Below, piece by piece: positions 1 to 7,812 of a DNA stretch of 42,408 nucleotides. The translations under genes and the position numbers were made by a program. How positions within the stretch are numbered: position 1 is the stretch's first letter; every line of letters begins with the position of its first letter. The DNA lies in contig WGFM01000003.1 of assembly GCA_015492245.1 (NCBI GenBank), forward strand, positions 1-42,408. The letters are read 5' to 3'. A model generated the notes under the pieces. The model did not search any database, was not told the origin of the DNA, and worked only from the letters and a program-made list of their open reading frames with translations. Source of the DNA: Deltaproteobacteria bacterium. Lineage in GTDB: Bacteria; Desulfobacterota; GWC2-55-46; DRQE01.

Positions 1-1
1 A

Positions 2-334
2 TTCAGCCCCCGGTGGGACCCACGGTGTGCCCTCTGTGTTGTGATGGCATCAGGTGGGTATCCGGGTAGCTACCAGAAGGGCCTGCCCATCGAGGGGATC
101 GAAGAGGCAGAGTCCATGGAGGATGTCCACATCTTCCACAGTGGCACAGCCATGGAGGATGACAGGGTGGTTACAGCAGGCGGAAGGGTCTTGAGTATCA
201 CGGCCCTGGGCAGAACCATAGAAGAGGCAAAGAAGAGGTGCTATGGTGCGGTTGAGTGTGTAAGCTGGGAAGGCGTGCACTACAGGAAGGATATAGGAGA
301 TAAGGCACTAAAAAGGCTCAAACAAGGAGGATAA
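2..334 (+). CDS. purD: Phosphoribosylamine-glycine ligase (GAR synthetase), C-terminal part
   Basis: This is the 3' end of a gene that begins before the window; the frame is open from base 2. PurD joins phosphoribosylamine and glycine using ATP in purine synthesis. About 110 residues remain, covering the end of the ATP-grasp core and the C-terminal GARS domain. Visible family landmarks are the VVMASGGYPGSY block, a GGRVLSITALG stretch and a YRKDIG motif near the end. An in-frame GTG and ATG at 41-46 lie inside this conserved block, so they are not the true start. purE follows 8 bases later, so the two form part of a purine operon. Family assignment is firm; the missing N-terminus cannot be judged. 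Confidence 0.93.
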   Translation, partial: FSPRWDPRCALCVVMASGGYPGSYQKGLPIEGIEEAESMEDVHIFHSGTAMEDDRVVTAGGRVLSITALGRTIEEAKKRCYGAVECVSWEGVHYRKDIGDKALKRLKQGG

Positions 335-342
335 TAGACGAG

Positions 343-840
343 ATGGAAAGACCACTTGTGGGAATCCTTATGGGCAGTGATTCTGACCTGCCTGTTATGC
401 GTGAGTGCGCAGCGGTGCTCGAGGAGTTTGGCGTACCCTATGAGATGACCATATCCTCTGCACACCGCACACCTGAAAGAACGAAGGAGTTTGTCGAGGA
501 GGCCGAGAAGAAGGGCACAAGGGTTTTCATTGCAGGGGCAGGGCTTGCGGCCCACCTTGCAGGGTTTGTTGCAGCCCATACGACACTGCCTGTCATAGGT
601 GTGCCCCTTGAGGCAGGCCCGCTTAAGGGCATGGACTCGCTACTTTCCACTGTGCAGATGCCGCCAGGAGTGCCTGTTGCAACCGTTGCCATAGGCAAGG
701 CAGGTGCAAGGAATGCGGCTGTGCTTGCAGCCCAGATACTGGCAACAGAGGATGCAACGCTCAGGCAGAAACTGAAAGAGTACAGAAGAAGGCAGGCAGA
801 AAAGGTCAGAGAAAAGGCAGAAGCAGTTGAGAAAGGATGA
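343..840 (+). CDS. purE: N5-carboxyaminoimidazole ribonucleotide mutase
   Basis: PurE moves the carboxyl group of N5-CAIR to carbon 4 in the purine pathway. The 165-residue protein matches the usual class I length. It opens with the GILMGSDSD phosphate-binding motif, followed by ISSAHRTPER (with the catalytic-region His) and GAGLAAHLAGFVA; the AGPLKGMDSLLSTVQMP stretch is also typical. The C-terminal 30 residues are a charged, probably helical extension. The ATG lies just behind a GGAGG sequence inside the end of purD, which suggests translational coupling. The last 14 bases overlap the next gene. purK is not in this window. Confidence 0.96.
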   Translation: MERPLVGILMGSDSDLPVMRECAAVLEEFGVPYEMTISSAHRTPERTKEFVEEAEKKGTRVFIAGAGLAAHLAGFVAAHTTLPVIGVPLEAGPLKGMDSLLSTVQMPPGVPVATVAIGKAGARNAAVLAAQILATEDATLRQKLKEYRRRQAEKVREKAEAVEKG

Positions 841-1450
841 GCCCTTGCCAGCCCTCCTGGTAGATGATGTCGATAAGGCTGCCCCACAGCTTAAGAGTGT
901 CTTCGCAGGAGGTGGCATAATAGCCTATCCCACAGAGACATTCTATGGCCTCGGGGTAGACCCCTTCAGGCCCGAGGCCCTGGAAAGGCTCTTTACGCTC
1001 AAGGGTAGAGCAAGGGGGAAACCCGTCCTTGTGGTTATAAGAGATGCCTCCTCTCTCCACAGCCTTGTGGCAGATATACCACCCTGTGCAGCCTCCCTTA
1101 TGGAGCGCTACTGGCCTGGCCCGCTCACCCTCATCTTCAGGGCAAAGAAGGGGCTGCCGGCACTGCTTACAGGGGGCACAGGCAGGATCGGGGTGAGGCT
1201 TTCGAGCTCGCCAATCACCCGAAGACTCCTTGAGATACTCCACTCTCCCCTTACCTCCACAAGTGCCAATCCCTCTGGCAGGGAGCCTGCACAGGACTAC
1301 AAAGAGGTTCTGGAATACTTCGGCGATGGTGTGGATGCAGTCATAAAAGGTGATAGGCTCGTGGCAACTCTACCTTCGACCGTGGTGGATGTAACAGGTG
1401 AAAGGCCTGTTGTCATAAGAGAAGGAGCAGTAAGGATAGAGGGGCTTTAG
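827..1450 (+). CDS. Threonylcarbamoyl-AMP synthase (Sua5/YrdC/YwlC family)
   Basis: The family makes threonylcarbamoyl-adenylate from threonine, bicarbonate and ATP, the first step of the t6A37 modification of ANN-decoding tRNAs. The 207-residue protein is the short single-domain form without the C-terminal Sua5 domain. Landmarks are IIAYPTETFYGLG near residue 33, the K-x-R-x3-KP element in KGRARGKPVLVV, YWPGPLTLIF, the VRLSSSP block and the STSANPSG motif that binds nucleotide. The start is a TTG overlapping the end of purE by 14 bases; no in-frame ATG or GTG lies before the conserved region. It is convergent with rsmB. Family call is strong; whether to name it tsaC or ywlC is a convention. 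Confidence 0.9.
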   Translation: MRKDEPLPALLVDDVDKAAPQLKSVFAGGGIIAYPTETFYGLGVDPFRPEALERLFTLKGRARGKPVLVVIRDASSLHSLVADIPPCAASLMERYWPGPLTLIFRAKKGLPALLTGGTGRIGVRLSSSPITRRLLEILHSPLTSTSANPSGREPAQDYKEVLEYFGDGVDAVIKGDRLVATLPSTVVDVTGERPVVIREGAVRIEGL

Positions 1451-1503
1451 CCGCTACGATTTCCTTACAAGGCCTGAATAGACCGTAAGAGAGACAAGAT
1501 GGT

Positions 1504-2880
1504 TTATTCTATCCTTTTAAGCCTTGCTGCAAAGAAGCCATCGAGGGAATCCCTGTGGGGAAGGGTCTTGAGAAAGCCTTCGGCCGTTACAAGCCTTCTG
1601 CATCCTTCGGGTAGAAATGGGGCAGCAGATTGGAGTGCGAACCCCCTGGTCTGGCGGAGGAACCATCTTATCACCTCCTCCGTCTCTTCTGGCTCCAGGG
1701 TGCACACAGAGTAGACAAGCCTTCCCCCTGGCCTCAGAAGCATCGAGATGTTGGAGAGTATCTCCTGCTGGCAGGCGGCAGAAGAGGCTATATCCTCGGG
1801 TCTTCTTCTCAGCTTTATATCCGGGGTTCTCCGTATGGTGCCAAGTCCCGTGCACGGGGCGTCTATCAGGATGGCATCGAAGCCCTCTTCAGGTATGGGT
1901 GTCTCCTCCATACCCTTGAGGCTGAACTGGGGTGTAAATGTCCTTCCATCTGCAAGAAGGGGTCTTATTATATCCATGCCGAATCTTCTTGCCAGGGCCT
2001 CCACCTTCTTAAGCCTCGTTGGATGGCTATCCATTGCCACAACAAGCCCCTGGTTCTCCATGAGCTGGGCCATGTGGGTTGTCTTGCCACCCGGGGCACT
2101 GCACACATCGAGTATGTTTTCACCCTCACATGGCGCCAGAATAAGGGGGATGAGCTGGCTTGCCTCGTCCTGTATGTAGTATCTTCTGTCAACGGGCCTC
2201 AGCCTTGTGCGGCATCTTTCTGTAACCACAACCCCACAGGGTGAAAACCTTGAGGGCAGTGCCTTCATGCCATCCTTTTCGAGCTCTTCTACAAGGCCAT
2301 CTCTTGTTGTAACGAGGGTGTTTACCCTGAGGGTTGTGGGTGGTGGGGTGAGGTTTGTCCTGCAGAGCTCCATCGTCTCTTTGAGGCCGTATCTATTAAG
2401 CCACCTCTCAACGAGCCACTGGGGATGAGAGAAGATTACCGAAACATACCTTACAGGCTCTCTCTTTATGGAGGGGAAGGGCACGGTGTCTCTTCCCCTC
2501 TGGGCGGCCCTCAGGACGGCATTTACAAAGCCTGCCTTCCTCTGGCCAAGGGGTTTTACAAGTTCCACAGTCTCTGATACGCAGGCATGGGGAGGTATAC
2601 CCCTGAGAAAGTAGAGCTGATATATACCGAGCCTTAAGGCACAGAGCACTTTTGCCTCGAGTTTGCGGGTGGGGAGCCTGGAGAATCGTTCTATTATCCA
2701 GTCTATCTTTATCTGCCAGCGCAGGACCCCGTAGACAAGCTCTGTAACGAGTGCACGGTAGGGTCTGCCGACTGTGGGAAGCTTCTCTTCAAGAAGGATG
2801 TCCGCATAGGAGCCTCTGGTCTCAACCCTTACCAGTATCTGGTGGGCGAGCTCTCTGGGGTTGGGGTGTGGATGTGTCAT
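1504..2880 (-). CDS. rsmB: 16S rRNA (cytosine-967 C5) methyltransferase
   Basis: RsmB methylates C967 of 16S rRNA with S-adenosylmethionine. The 458-residue product has the family's layout: an N-terminal NusB-like RNA-binding domain (roughly residues 1-140) and a C-terminal Rossmann methyltransferase. The SAM-binding motif ILDVCSAPGGKTTHMA is clear. Both cysteines of the m5C mechanism are visible, one in DAPCTGLGTIRRTPD and the catalytic one in VYSVCTLEPEE. It is transcribed alone on the reverse strand, divergent from rseC. There is no Shine-Dalgarno sequence before the ATG, and a good promoter sits immediately upstream, so its mRNA may be leaderless. Confidence 0.94.
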   Translation of the reverse strand: MTHPHPNPRELAHQILVRVETRGSYADILLEEKLPTVGRPYRALVTELVYGVLRWQIKIDWIIERFSRLPTRKLEAKVLCALRLGIYQLYFLRGIPPHACVSETVELVKPLGQRKAGFVNAVLRAAQRGRDTVPFPSIKREPVRYVSVIFSHPQWLVERWLNRYGLKETMELCRTNLTPPPTTLRVNTLVTTRDGLVEELEKDGMKALPSRFSPCGVVVTERCRTRLRPVDRRYYIQDEASQLIPLILAPCEGENILDVCSAPGGKTTHMAQLMENQGLVVAMDSHPTRLKKVEALARRFGMDIIRPLLADGRTFTPQFSLKGMEETPIPEEGFDAILIDAPCTGLGTIRRTPDIKLRRRPEDIASSAACQQEILSNISMLLRPGGRLVYSVCTLEPEETEEVIRWFLRQTRGFALQSAAPFLPEGCRRLVTAEGFLKTLPHRDSLDGFFAARLKRIE

Positions 2881-2889
2881 GTCTTTAAG

Positions 2890-2917
2890 AGTTTACCATC
2901 CAGAAAGTTGGTGTCAA
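2890..2917 (-). promoter_or_regulatory. Sigma-70-type promoter of rsmB
   Basis: On the reverse strand, TTGACA is followed after 16 bases by TAAACT. The -10 box ends only 9 bases before the rsmB ATG, which puts the predicted transcription start at or within about 3 bases of the start codon. Confidence 0.6.
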
Positions 2918-2977
2918 ACAGTAAAAGCCCCCCATGGGGTATTGAAAATGCCCATCCCTGTCTGATACCATGAAGGT

Positions 2978-3403
2978 ATGGAGGAGACGGGTACAGTCAT
3001 AGAGGTAAGAGAAGACACGGTGCTCATAAGGACCGAGAAGAAGAGTGCCTGCGAGAGCTGTGCATCGAGGGAGCTATGCCACAGCGTTACAGAGAATGAA
3101 GTGATCCTCGAGGCCATCAACCCTGTGGGTGCAAAGAAGGGAGACAGGGTGGTATTCACAGTAGGTGCAACAACCCTTGTGAAGGCAGGCCTTCTGGTCT
3201 ATCTCTTTCCCCTTGCTGGGTTCTTGGCAGGGGTTGTGGCAGGCCAGCTCCTGGGAGATGCACTGCCATCTGTGGACAAGGACATCTTGTCCGCATTCCT
3301 CGGGTTCGGTATTATGGCACTGGTCTTCGCTGGGGTAAACCTATACAGCAGGAGAAAAGAGAAGCTCAAGGAATACATGCCACAGGTGATAAGGATTGTC
3401 TGA
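2978..3403 (+). CDS. rseC: RseC/SoxR-reducing-system family membrane protein
   Basis: The 141-residue protein has the RseC plan: an N-terminal cytoplasmic domain with clustered cysteines (C25, C28, C34 in the ACESCASRELCHS stretch) and two transmembrane helices (about 70-92 and 105-125) joined by a short loop. In enterobacteria RseC is linked to sigma-E control and to reduction of SoxR through the Rnf/Rsx complex; here no rnf, rpoE or soxR gene is visible, so that role is not implied. The ATG is preceded by GAAGGT. smpB begins one base after its stop codon. Family assignment is good; function in this organism is unknown. Confidence 0.82.
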   Translation: MEETGTVIEVREDTVLIRTEKKSACESCASRELCHSVTENEVILEAINPVGAKKGDRVVFTVGATTLVKAGLLVYLFPLAGFLAGVVAGQLLGDALPSVDKDILSAFLGFGIMALVFAGVNLYSRRKEKLKEYMPQVIRIV

Positions 3404-3404
3404 T

Positions 3405-3869
3405 ATGGGTATAAAGCTTGTATGTCAGAACAAGAAGGCAGCCCACCAGTACTCAATAGAGGAGAGATACGAGGCAGGTATAAGCCTCAGGGGTGATGAG
3501 GTTAAGTCTTTGAGGGCCGGCAGGGCCAATATAAACGATAGCTATGTGAGGATTACAGGGGGTGAGGCATTCCTCATAAATGCCCACATAAGCCCCTATG
3601 AAAAGGCCGATGGCTTTGGCGAAAAAGAGCCCCGCAGGGCCAGAAAACTCCTTCTGCACAAAACAGAGATAAAGAGGCTTGCCGGCAAGACAGAACAGAA
3701 GGGCTATACACTCATACCGTTGAGGCTCTATTTCAAGGATGGCAGGGCAAAGGTGGAGATAGCCCTTGCAAGGGGGAAAAAACTGCACGACCGCAGAGAG
3801 GCGCTCAAGAAAAAGACTGTGGACAAGGAGATGGAACGGGCCCTTAAGATGCGCATTAGAAGAGGTTGA
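3405..3869 (+). CDS. smpB: SsrA (tmRNA)-binding protein SmpB
   Basis: SmpB binds the tRNA-like part of tmRNA and brings it to stalled ribosomes for trans-translation. The 154-residue protein shows the OB-fold core (NKKAAHQYSIEERYEAGISL, GDEVKSLRAGRANINDSYV, NAHISPYEKAD) and the basic C-terminal tail (REALKKKTVDKEMERALK) that enters the empty mRNA channel. I chose the ATG at 3405 over a TTG nine bases upstream because the family begins close to this point. The gene directly precedes its RNA partner ssrA, a recurrent pairing, and the ssrA promoter begins within its last codons. Confidence 0.96.
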   Translation: MGIKLVCQNKKAAHQYSIEERYEAGISLRGDEVKSLRAGRANINDSYVRITGGEAFLINAHISPYEKADGFGEKEPRRARKLLLHKTEIKRLAGKTEQKGYTLIPLRLYFKDGRAKVEIALARGKKLHDRREALKKKTVDKEMERALKMRIRRG

Positions 3870-3894
3870 ATAAAACACAGAGTGATGGTAGAAT
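3866..3894 (+). promoter_or_regulatory. Promoter of the tmRNA gene
   Basis: TTGAAT and TAGAAT are separated by 17 bases. The expected transcription start, 7-10 bases after the -10 box, coincides with the inferred 5' end of tmRNA. The -35 box overlaps the end of smpB, so ssrA can be transcribed independently. Confidence 0.65.
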
Positions 3895-3903
3895 GTAGAT
3901 GAA

Positions 3904-4260
3904 GGGGGCGACGGGTTTCGACGGGTTGTATTGATGCTGAGGGAAGCATGCCGAGGTCTGCCACCTCGTAAAACAGGCAGAAGCAGAATAACTGCCGAAG
4001 AAAACTACGCACTGGCTGCTTAATAGCCCAGCCAGCGCCCCTTATCTTCCCTTCCCGCGGGATGTAGGGGGCGTCGGTCTATGCGGGATAGCCACCAGGG
4101 GGTGTCCGAAACCCCAGGTGGCGAAACCCTTTTCGGACCCTTCCTCCACCTGCCCTGCCTGTGGGACAGGGGCGGAAGGTATCAGGTACACAGGCTAAGT
4201 ATGTAGATGCCCTCAGCTGAAACATCCCGGACGTGGGTTCGACTCCCACCGCCTCCACCA
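3904..4260 (+). ncRNA. ssrA: Transfer-messenger RNA (tmRNA)
   Basis: tmRNA rescues ribosomes stalled on broken messages and adds a degradation tag. The ends pair as a tRNA acceptor stem: GGGGGCG at the start with CGCCTCC before the encoded ACCA, with one G-U pair. The 5' part contains the family's GACGGGTTTCGACGGG block and GCATGCCGAGGT; the 3' part ends in a T-arm with GGGTTCGACTCCC. After the usual AATAACT context, the resume codon GCC (3994) opens a nine-codon frame, AEENYALAA, closed by tandem TAA TAG. ALAA is the standard ClpXP recognition end, and clpP and clpX lie in this window. The 3' end is a common integration target, and an AT-rich island follows it. Confidence 0.95.
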
Positions 4261-4302
4261 TTGTTTAACCTTAGTCCTTAACTGTCGAGCATGTATGAGT
4301 TA

Positions 4303-4339
4303 AGACATGTCTCTATTTTTAAATCTTAAAAGATTTAAA
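4303..4339. repeat. Two adjacent palindromes downstream of ssrA
   Basis: A perfect 10-base palindrome (AGACATGTCT, 4303-4312) is followed five bases later by an inverted repeat with 10-base arms, TTTAAATCTT and AAGATTTAAA, separated by AA (4318-4339). A T-run precedes the second one but none follows it, so it is not a textbook intrinsic terminator for ssrA. It could be a two-way terminator between ssrA and the convergent methyltransferase gene, or part of an insertion boundary. Confidence 0.55.
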
Positions 4340-4406
4340 GGTTAGATAGGGGAAAGGAACAGCGTTTATAATACATAATAAAATACTTATTACTTTCGAA
4401 ATGTGG

Positions 4407-5006
4407 TTAAACCATATCTTTTAGTAGTGCATGTTGTAAATGTTTCTTCTGTGGACCAATCTTTTTGCCTATGAGATTTCTTATATCTACTACAGCACCA
4501 TGGTTTATGAAAACTTCATAGAATTTCTGAAAGTTTTTCCCCCAGTAAATCATAGCACATGCCATTGGCGCACCTTTACCACCATTCTTTCCATTTTCTA
4601 GAAACTTGAGCCGTGTATCGTACAGAAAGCAGATTGCTGTAGCCTTACCAAATACGTATTTTTTCCAGTGTGTGGTGTTTGGAGCTACTGGTACTAATGC
4701 AATGACTTCTGAATCGTACTTTTCATGTGCCATCGCGCAACGGAGGAGCCAATCCTTAATTGTGGTACCATGTTTTCTGTCTATTCCATAGGGTGGATTT
4801 ACATATATTGTAGGGTAATTCCAAGACTCTTTCAGCCCATTGTGTTGTGGTGGCATGTACTCAACCTCTGCATCAACTATAGAGTACTTGCTGGAACATG
4901 GATCGAGAGCAATCTTTCCCCCAAATACTTTCTTTACAGCTTCTACATATTTAGGGGGTGTCCCCCAGTCTTGACTTTTTGTGTTTATTGTCCGTCCGGC
5001 TGTCAT
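4407..5006 (-). CDS. Putative DNA adenine-N6 methyltransferase (phage Dam-like)
   Basis: The 199-residue protein resembles the phage-type DNA N-6-adenine methyltransferase family. It has DWGTPPKYVEAV near the start, a DPCS element at 35-38, and the catalytic NPPY motif at 70-73, the signature of enzymes that methylate an exocyclic amino group. The start codon overlaps the stop codon of the upstream endonuclease-like gene (ATGA), so the two are translationally coupled. Expected role: protecting host DNA at the site cut by the partner. The gene is clearly richer in A and T than the flanking chromosome, which suggests horizontal acquisition. Target sequence is unknown. Confidence 0.75.
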   Translation of the reverse strand: MTAGRTINTKSQDWGTPPKYVEAVKKVFGGKIALDPCSSKYSIVDAEVEYMPPQHNGLKESWNYPTIYVNPPYGIDRKHGTTIKDWLLRCAMAHEKYDSEVIALVPVAPNTTHWKKYVFGKATAICFLYDTRLKFLENGKNGGKGAPMACAMIYWGKNFQKFYEVFINHGAVVDIRNLIGKKIGPQKKHLQHALLKDMV

Positions 5007-6160
5007 TTTAGAATATAACCCCAGTTCTTTTTTTGTAATAATGAAATTTCTTCCTTCATCTCATCTATAGAACTGTCCGCTGGAGAAATTATGTTTAGCC
5101 ATGACTCTATCCTGCTGCGATATTCCTTGAAATACCTGTTCAATTCAGCATCTGCATGGCTATCCATTTTAACCTTGGTGAAGCAGTTTTTCTTTTTATC
5201 TTTCGAATAGCTCTCAATGAAGGCAGAACGAACATATCCATAGCACTTGCTAGGGTTTATTATGAGTTCTTCGACAAACTCTGTAATACCTTTGTCTGTA
5301 AGAAATATTAGCCAATCGTAAGACTGAGCAAGAACTTTTAGTTCTTTATTGTGATTCTCCGAGGTAAACCAGTTGCCATGATTGCTAACTACCCCTACTG
5401 TCAAAATAAAGTGTTTCAAAAGAGCAGGAGCATCAGAGCAAATGACCTTTCGTAATAAGGTATGGTATGGCTCTGTATATAGCACTTTTCCATTGTCTTC
5501 ATATATAATACCAAATAATTGACCATCTGGTGTCCGCACTTTTTGTAACGAGGATACTGCTTTTGCCACATAAGAGCCTTGCTTTGCCTTTTCTATTGTT
5601 TGTGGCCCCTTCTTTGTTCCTTCTTCAACACCTACTCTTTTGCATTCAAAAATTCCATACGGCTTTAAATGTTGTTCAACAATAGAAATAGTGATGCTAC
5701 GCTCATCTATGTTTTCAATTGTTGCAACTAAGCGAGAATGCCTTGAGCAAGCAATAGTACAAGCATTTCGGATTATACCGTCTTTCGATAGTAGGCTGTT
5801 AGATACTTTACCAAAATGGATAAAGTTGCCTTTTTCTGAAAGTTCTTTCATTATCCTATGCGCTGTTATAGATTTGTTATAGTTATTTATTTTGATGTTG
5901 TATTCAGAAAGGATAGGATGAAGAGAAAACTCTACATTGTGTGTGATGTCAGGATTGCCAAACTCAGGAATTTTGGTTTCGATAGAAAGTGATTTGCCTA
6001 AGCCCCATGATTTTAGAAGATAGAAAGTTATAATTTCTACTATTGTTCCAAGAGCCCTGCCAGCGGCTTTTTTAGAGTCTTGAGCGTAACCAAAAACTTT
6101 TTCTGTTAATATTTTTTGTAAATGGTCTACCGAATCGTAGGACATGCCAAGTTTTTCCAT
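5003..6160 (-). CDS. Putative type II restriction endonuclease
   Basis: The 385-residue protein has no family I can name with certainty. Several things point to a PD-(D/E)xK nuclease. A GNPDI element lies at 69-72 and a hydrophobic strand ends in FECKRVGVEEG with E172-x-K174, followed by a conserved-looking KGPQTIEKAKQG stretch. The gene is directly coupled to a DNA adenine methyltransferase. The distance between PD and ExK is long (about 100 residues), so the first acidic ligand may be another residue. The ATG at 6160 has only a weak ribosome site. Composition is AT-rich, like its partner. Alternative: a DNA-binding accessory protein of the same locus. Confidence 0.6.
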   Translation of the reverse strand: MEKLGMSYDSVDHLQKILTEKVFGYAQDSKKAAGRALGTIVEIITFYLLKSWGLGKSLSIETKIPEFGNPDITHNVEFSLHPILSEYNIKINNYNKSITAHRIMKELSEKGNFIHFGKVSNSLLSKDGIIRNACTIACSRHSRLVATIENIDERSITISIVEQHLKPYGIFECKRVGVEEGTKKGPQTIEKAKQGSYVAKAVSSLQKVRTPDGQLFGIIYEDNGKVLYTEPYHTLLRKVICSDAPALLKHFILTVGVVSNHGNWFTSENHNKELKVLAQSYDWLIFLTDKGITEFVEELIINPSKCYGYVRSAFIESYSKDKKKNCFTKVKMDSHADAELNRYFKEYRSRIESWLNIISPADSSIDEMKEEISLLQKKNWGYILK

Positions 6161-6600
6161 TATTTGCTCTAACCAGATTGTAAGCTTTTTATAGCGTTTT
6201 GTTTTTTAGCTATCTTAAGCTTTGCCATTCTTGTCGCTATTTAGCCTACTTGTTCGATGGTTAACCCTCTACGATATCGAATCTCCATATGGGATTGTAT
6301 TGAAATATTACAAACAAAATCATAAGGATTCGCACCTATTTTGTCAAGATAGAAGCTACTTCTTTCAAAAATAGCTTTTATCTCCGAAAGATAAAGCAAA
6401 CATTAAAAGTGGCCAGTTTGTTTTATAAAAATGGGTAAAAGGATTCTTTATAAGCAATTAGAGCCATGGTGTCAGGGAACACCCAACTATTTGATAATAA
6501 AAGACTTTTTGGTGTGCGGTCTTGGTAGGACTGCACTCGAGCATTAGGGTCTAACATTTTCCATCGGACTTTAATAAACCTTATTTCATCATTTCTATTT
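6161..6600. other. AT-rich intergenic stretch upstream of the restriction gene
   Basis: About 440 bases hold no convincing gene. The only notable open frame is a 38-codon ATG frame at 6431-6547 on the plus strand, without a ribosome-binding site. The low GC matches the restriction-modification genes and contrasts with fbp. It should contain the reverse-strand promoter of the restriction locus. I see no copy of the tmRNA 3' end, no integrase and no clear direct repeat. Confidence 0.6.
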
Positions 6601-6604
6601 ATTC

Positions 6605-6632
6605 TTGACAGAATATCTATCTGGGATATACT
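6605..6632 (+). promoter_or_regulatory. Sigma-70-type promoter of the fbp operon
   Basis: TTGACA and TATACT are 16 bases apart. The predicted leader is about 65 bases and ends in a strong GGGAGG ribosome-binding site. This marks the return from the AT-rich island to the chromosomal operon. Confidence 0.7.
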
Positions 6633-6705
6633 GAAAAGGCAGACCCCCGCAGAGAAGGTCTCTTGATGTTTGTCTAAAACAAATTTTTACAGGGAGGCGA
6701 TAGAT

Positions 6706-7812
6706 ATGGCAAAAGAGGAAAAGATTACCCTCAGCGTTATCAAGGCTGATATTGGAGGTTTTGTGGGGCATACAAATATACATCCCGATATACTCCATGC
6801 AGCCAAGGATAAACTCAACAATGCAAAGGAACAGGGTATTGTCAAGGATTTTCATGTCTTAAGATGTGGTGATGACCTTGAACTCATAATGACCCATACA
6901 AAGGGGTGTGATAACACAGAGATACATGAGCTCGCATGGAATGTGTTCAGCGTGGGCACAGAGATAGCCAAGGAACTCAAGCTCTATGGGGCAGGCCAGG
7001 ATCTGCTGAAGGACGCATTCTCTGGCAATGTGAAGGGTATGGGCCCAGGGGTTGCGGAGATGGAGTTTACCGAAAGAAAGAGCGAGCCCCTGCTCGTATT
7101 CATGGCAGACAAGACCTCACCAGGGGCATGGAACCTGCCACTTTACAGGATGTTTGCAGACCCCTTCAACACGGCAGGACTCGTCATAGACCCGAAGATG
7201 ATAGATGGCTATACCTTCAAGGTTGTGGATGTAAAGGACGGAAGAGCCGCAACCATAGAGACCCCGAAGGAATCCTATAAACTTCTTGCACTCATAGGCT
7301 CTACCTCAAGATACATGATCTCCTCTGTATACCGCACATCGGATGGAGAGATAGCCGCAGTTGCCTCCACACAGAAGCTCTCCTTCATAGCAGGCAAGTA
7401 TGTGGGCAAGGATGACCCTGTTATGGTGGTAAGGTGTCAATCTGGCTTCCCTGCGGTGGGTGAGGCGCTCGAGCCCTTTGCCTTCCCACATCTTGTGGAG
7501 GGATGGATGAGGGGTTCCCATGTGGGCCCCATAATGCCGGTGCCCTTCTACGAGGCAAACCCCTCAAGGTTCGACGGGCCACCAAGGATCATATGCGCAG
7601 GTTTCCAGCTGGCTCACGGTAGACTCATAGGCCCGCATGACATGTTCGACGACCCGAGCTTCGATGGAACAAGACGCCTTGCAGACAAGGTTGGCGAGTA
7701 CATGCGGCGCCATGGCCCATTCCAGCCACATCGCCTGCCCGACGAGGAGATGGAATACACCACACTGCCTGAGGTAATGAAGTCCTTAGAGGATAGATTC
7801 GAAAAGATCTGA
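6706..7812 (+). CDS. fbp: Fructose-1,6-bisphosphate aldolase/phosphatase (class V FBPase)
   Basis: This bifunctional gluconeogenic enzyme condenses triose phosphates to fructose 1,6-bisphosphate and removes the 1-phosphate. It is typical of archaea and deep-branching thermophilic bacteria. The 368-residue protein has the expected length. It shows the N-terminal metal site (KADIGGFVGHTNIHP, with D15 and H22), the DD pair at 56-57, and the KYVGKDDP block at 231-238, where Y232 and K235 match the spacing of the family's Tyr and Schiff-base Lys. The ATG at 6706 follows GGGAGG; a longer frame upstream adds 12 unlikely residues. The stop overlaps the next start by one base. Its presence suggests autotrophic or gluconeogenic life at raised temperature. 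Confidence 0.93.
   Translation: MAKEEKITLSVIKADIGGFVGHTNIHPDILHAAKDKLNNAKEQGIVKDFHVLRCGDDLELIMTHTKGCDNTEIHELAWNVFSVGTEIAKELKLYGAGQDLLKDAFSGNVKGMGPGVAEMEFTERKSEPLLVFMADKTSPGAWNLPLYRMFADPFNTAGLVIDPKMIDGYTFKVVDVKDGRAATIETPKESYKLLALIGSTSRYMISSVYRTSDGEIAAVASTQKLSFIAGKYVGKDDPVMVVRCQSGFPAVGEALEPFAFPHLVEGWMRGSHVGPIMPVPFYEANPSRFDGPPRIICAGFQLAHGRLIGPHDMFDDPSFDGTRRLADKVGEYMRRHGPFQPHRLPDEEMEYTTLPEVMKSLEDRFEKI

Noticed and set aside
4079-4261. 60-codon reverse-strand open frame
   Set aside because: It lies entirely antisense to the 3' half of tmRNA; frames of this kind across tRNA-like ends are a well-known false call.
4284-6545. TCGAGCAT present near 4284 and near 6536, considered as an island direct repeat
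   Set aside because: Only eight matching bases and flanks differ; not enough for attachment sites.
6431-6547. 38-codon plus-strand open frame in the gap before fbp
   Set aside because: No ribosome-binding site, isolated in AT-rich DNA and no family likeness; kept only as a description of the gap.
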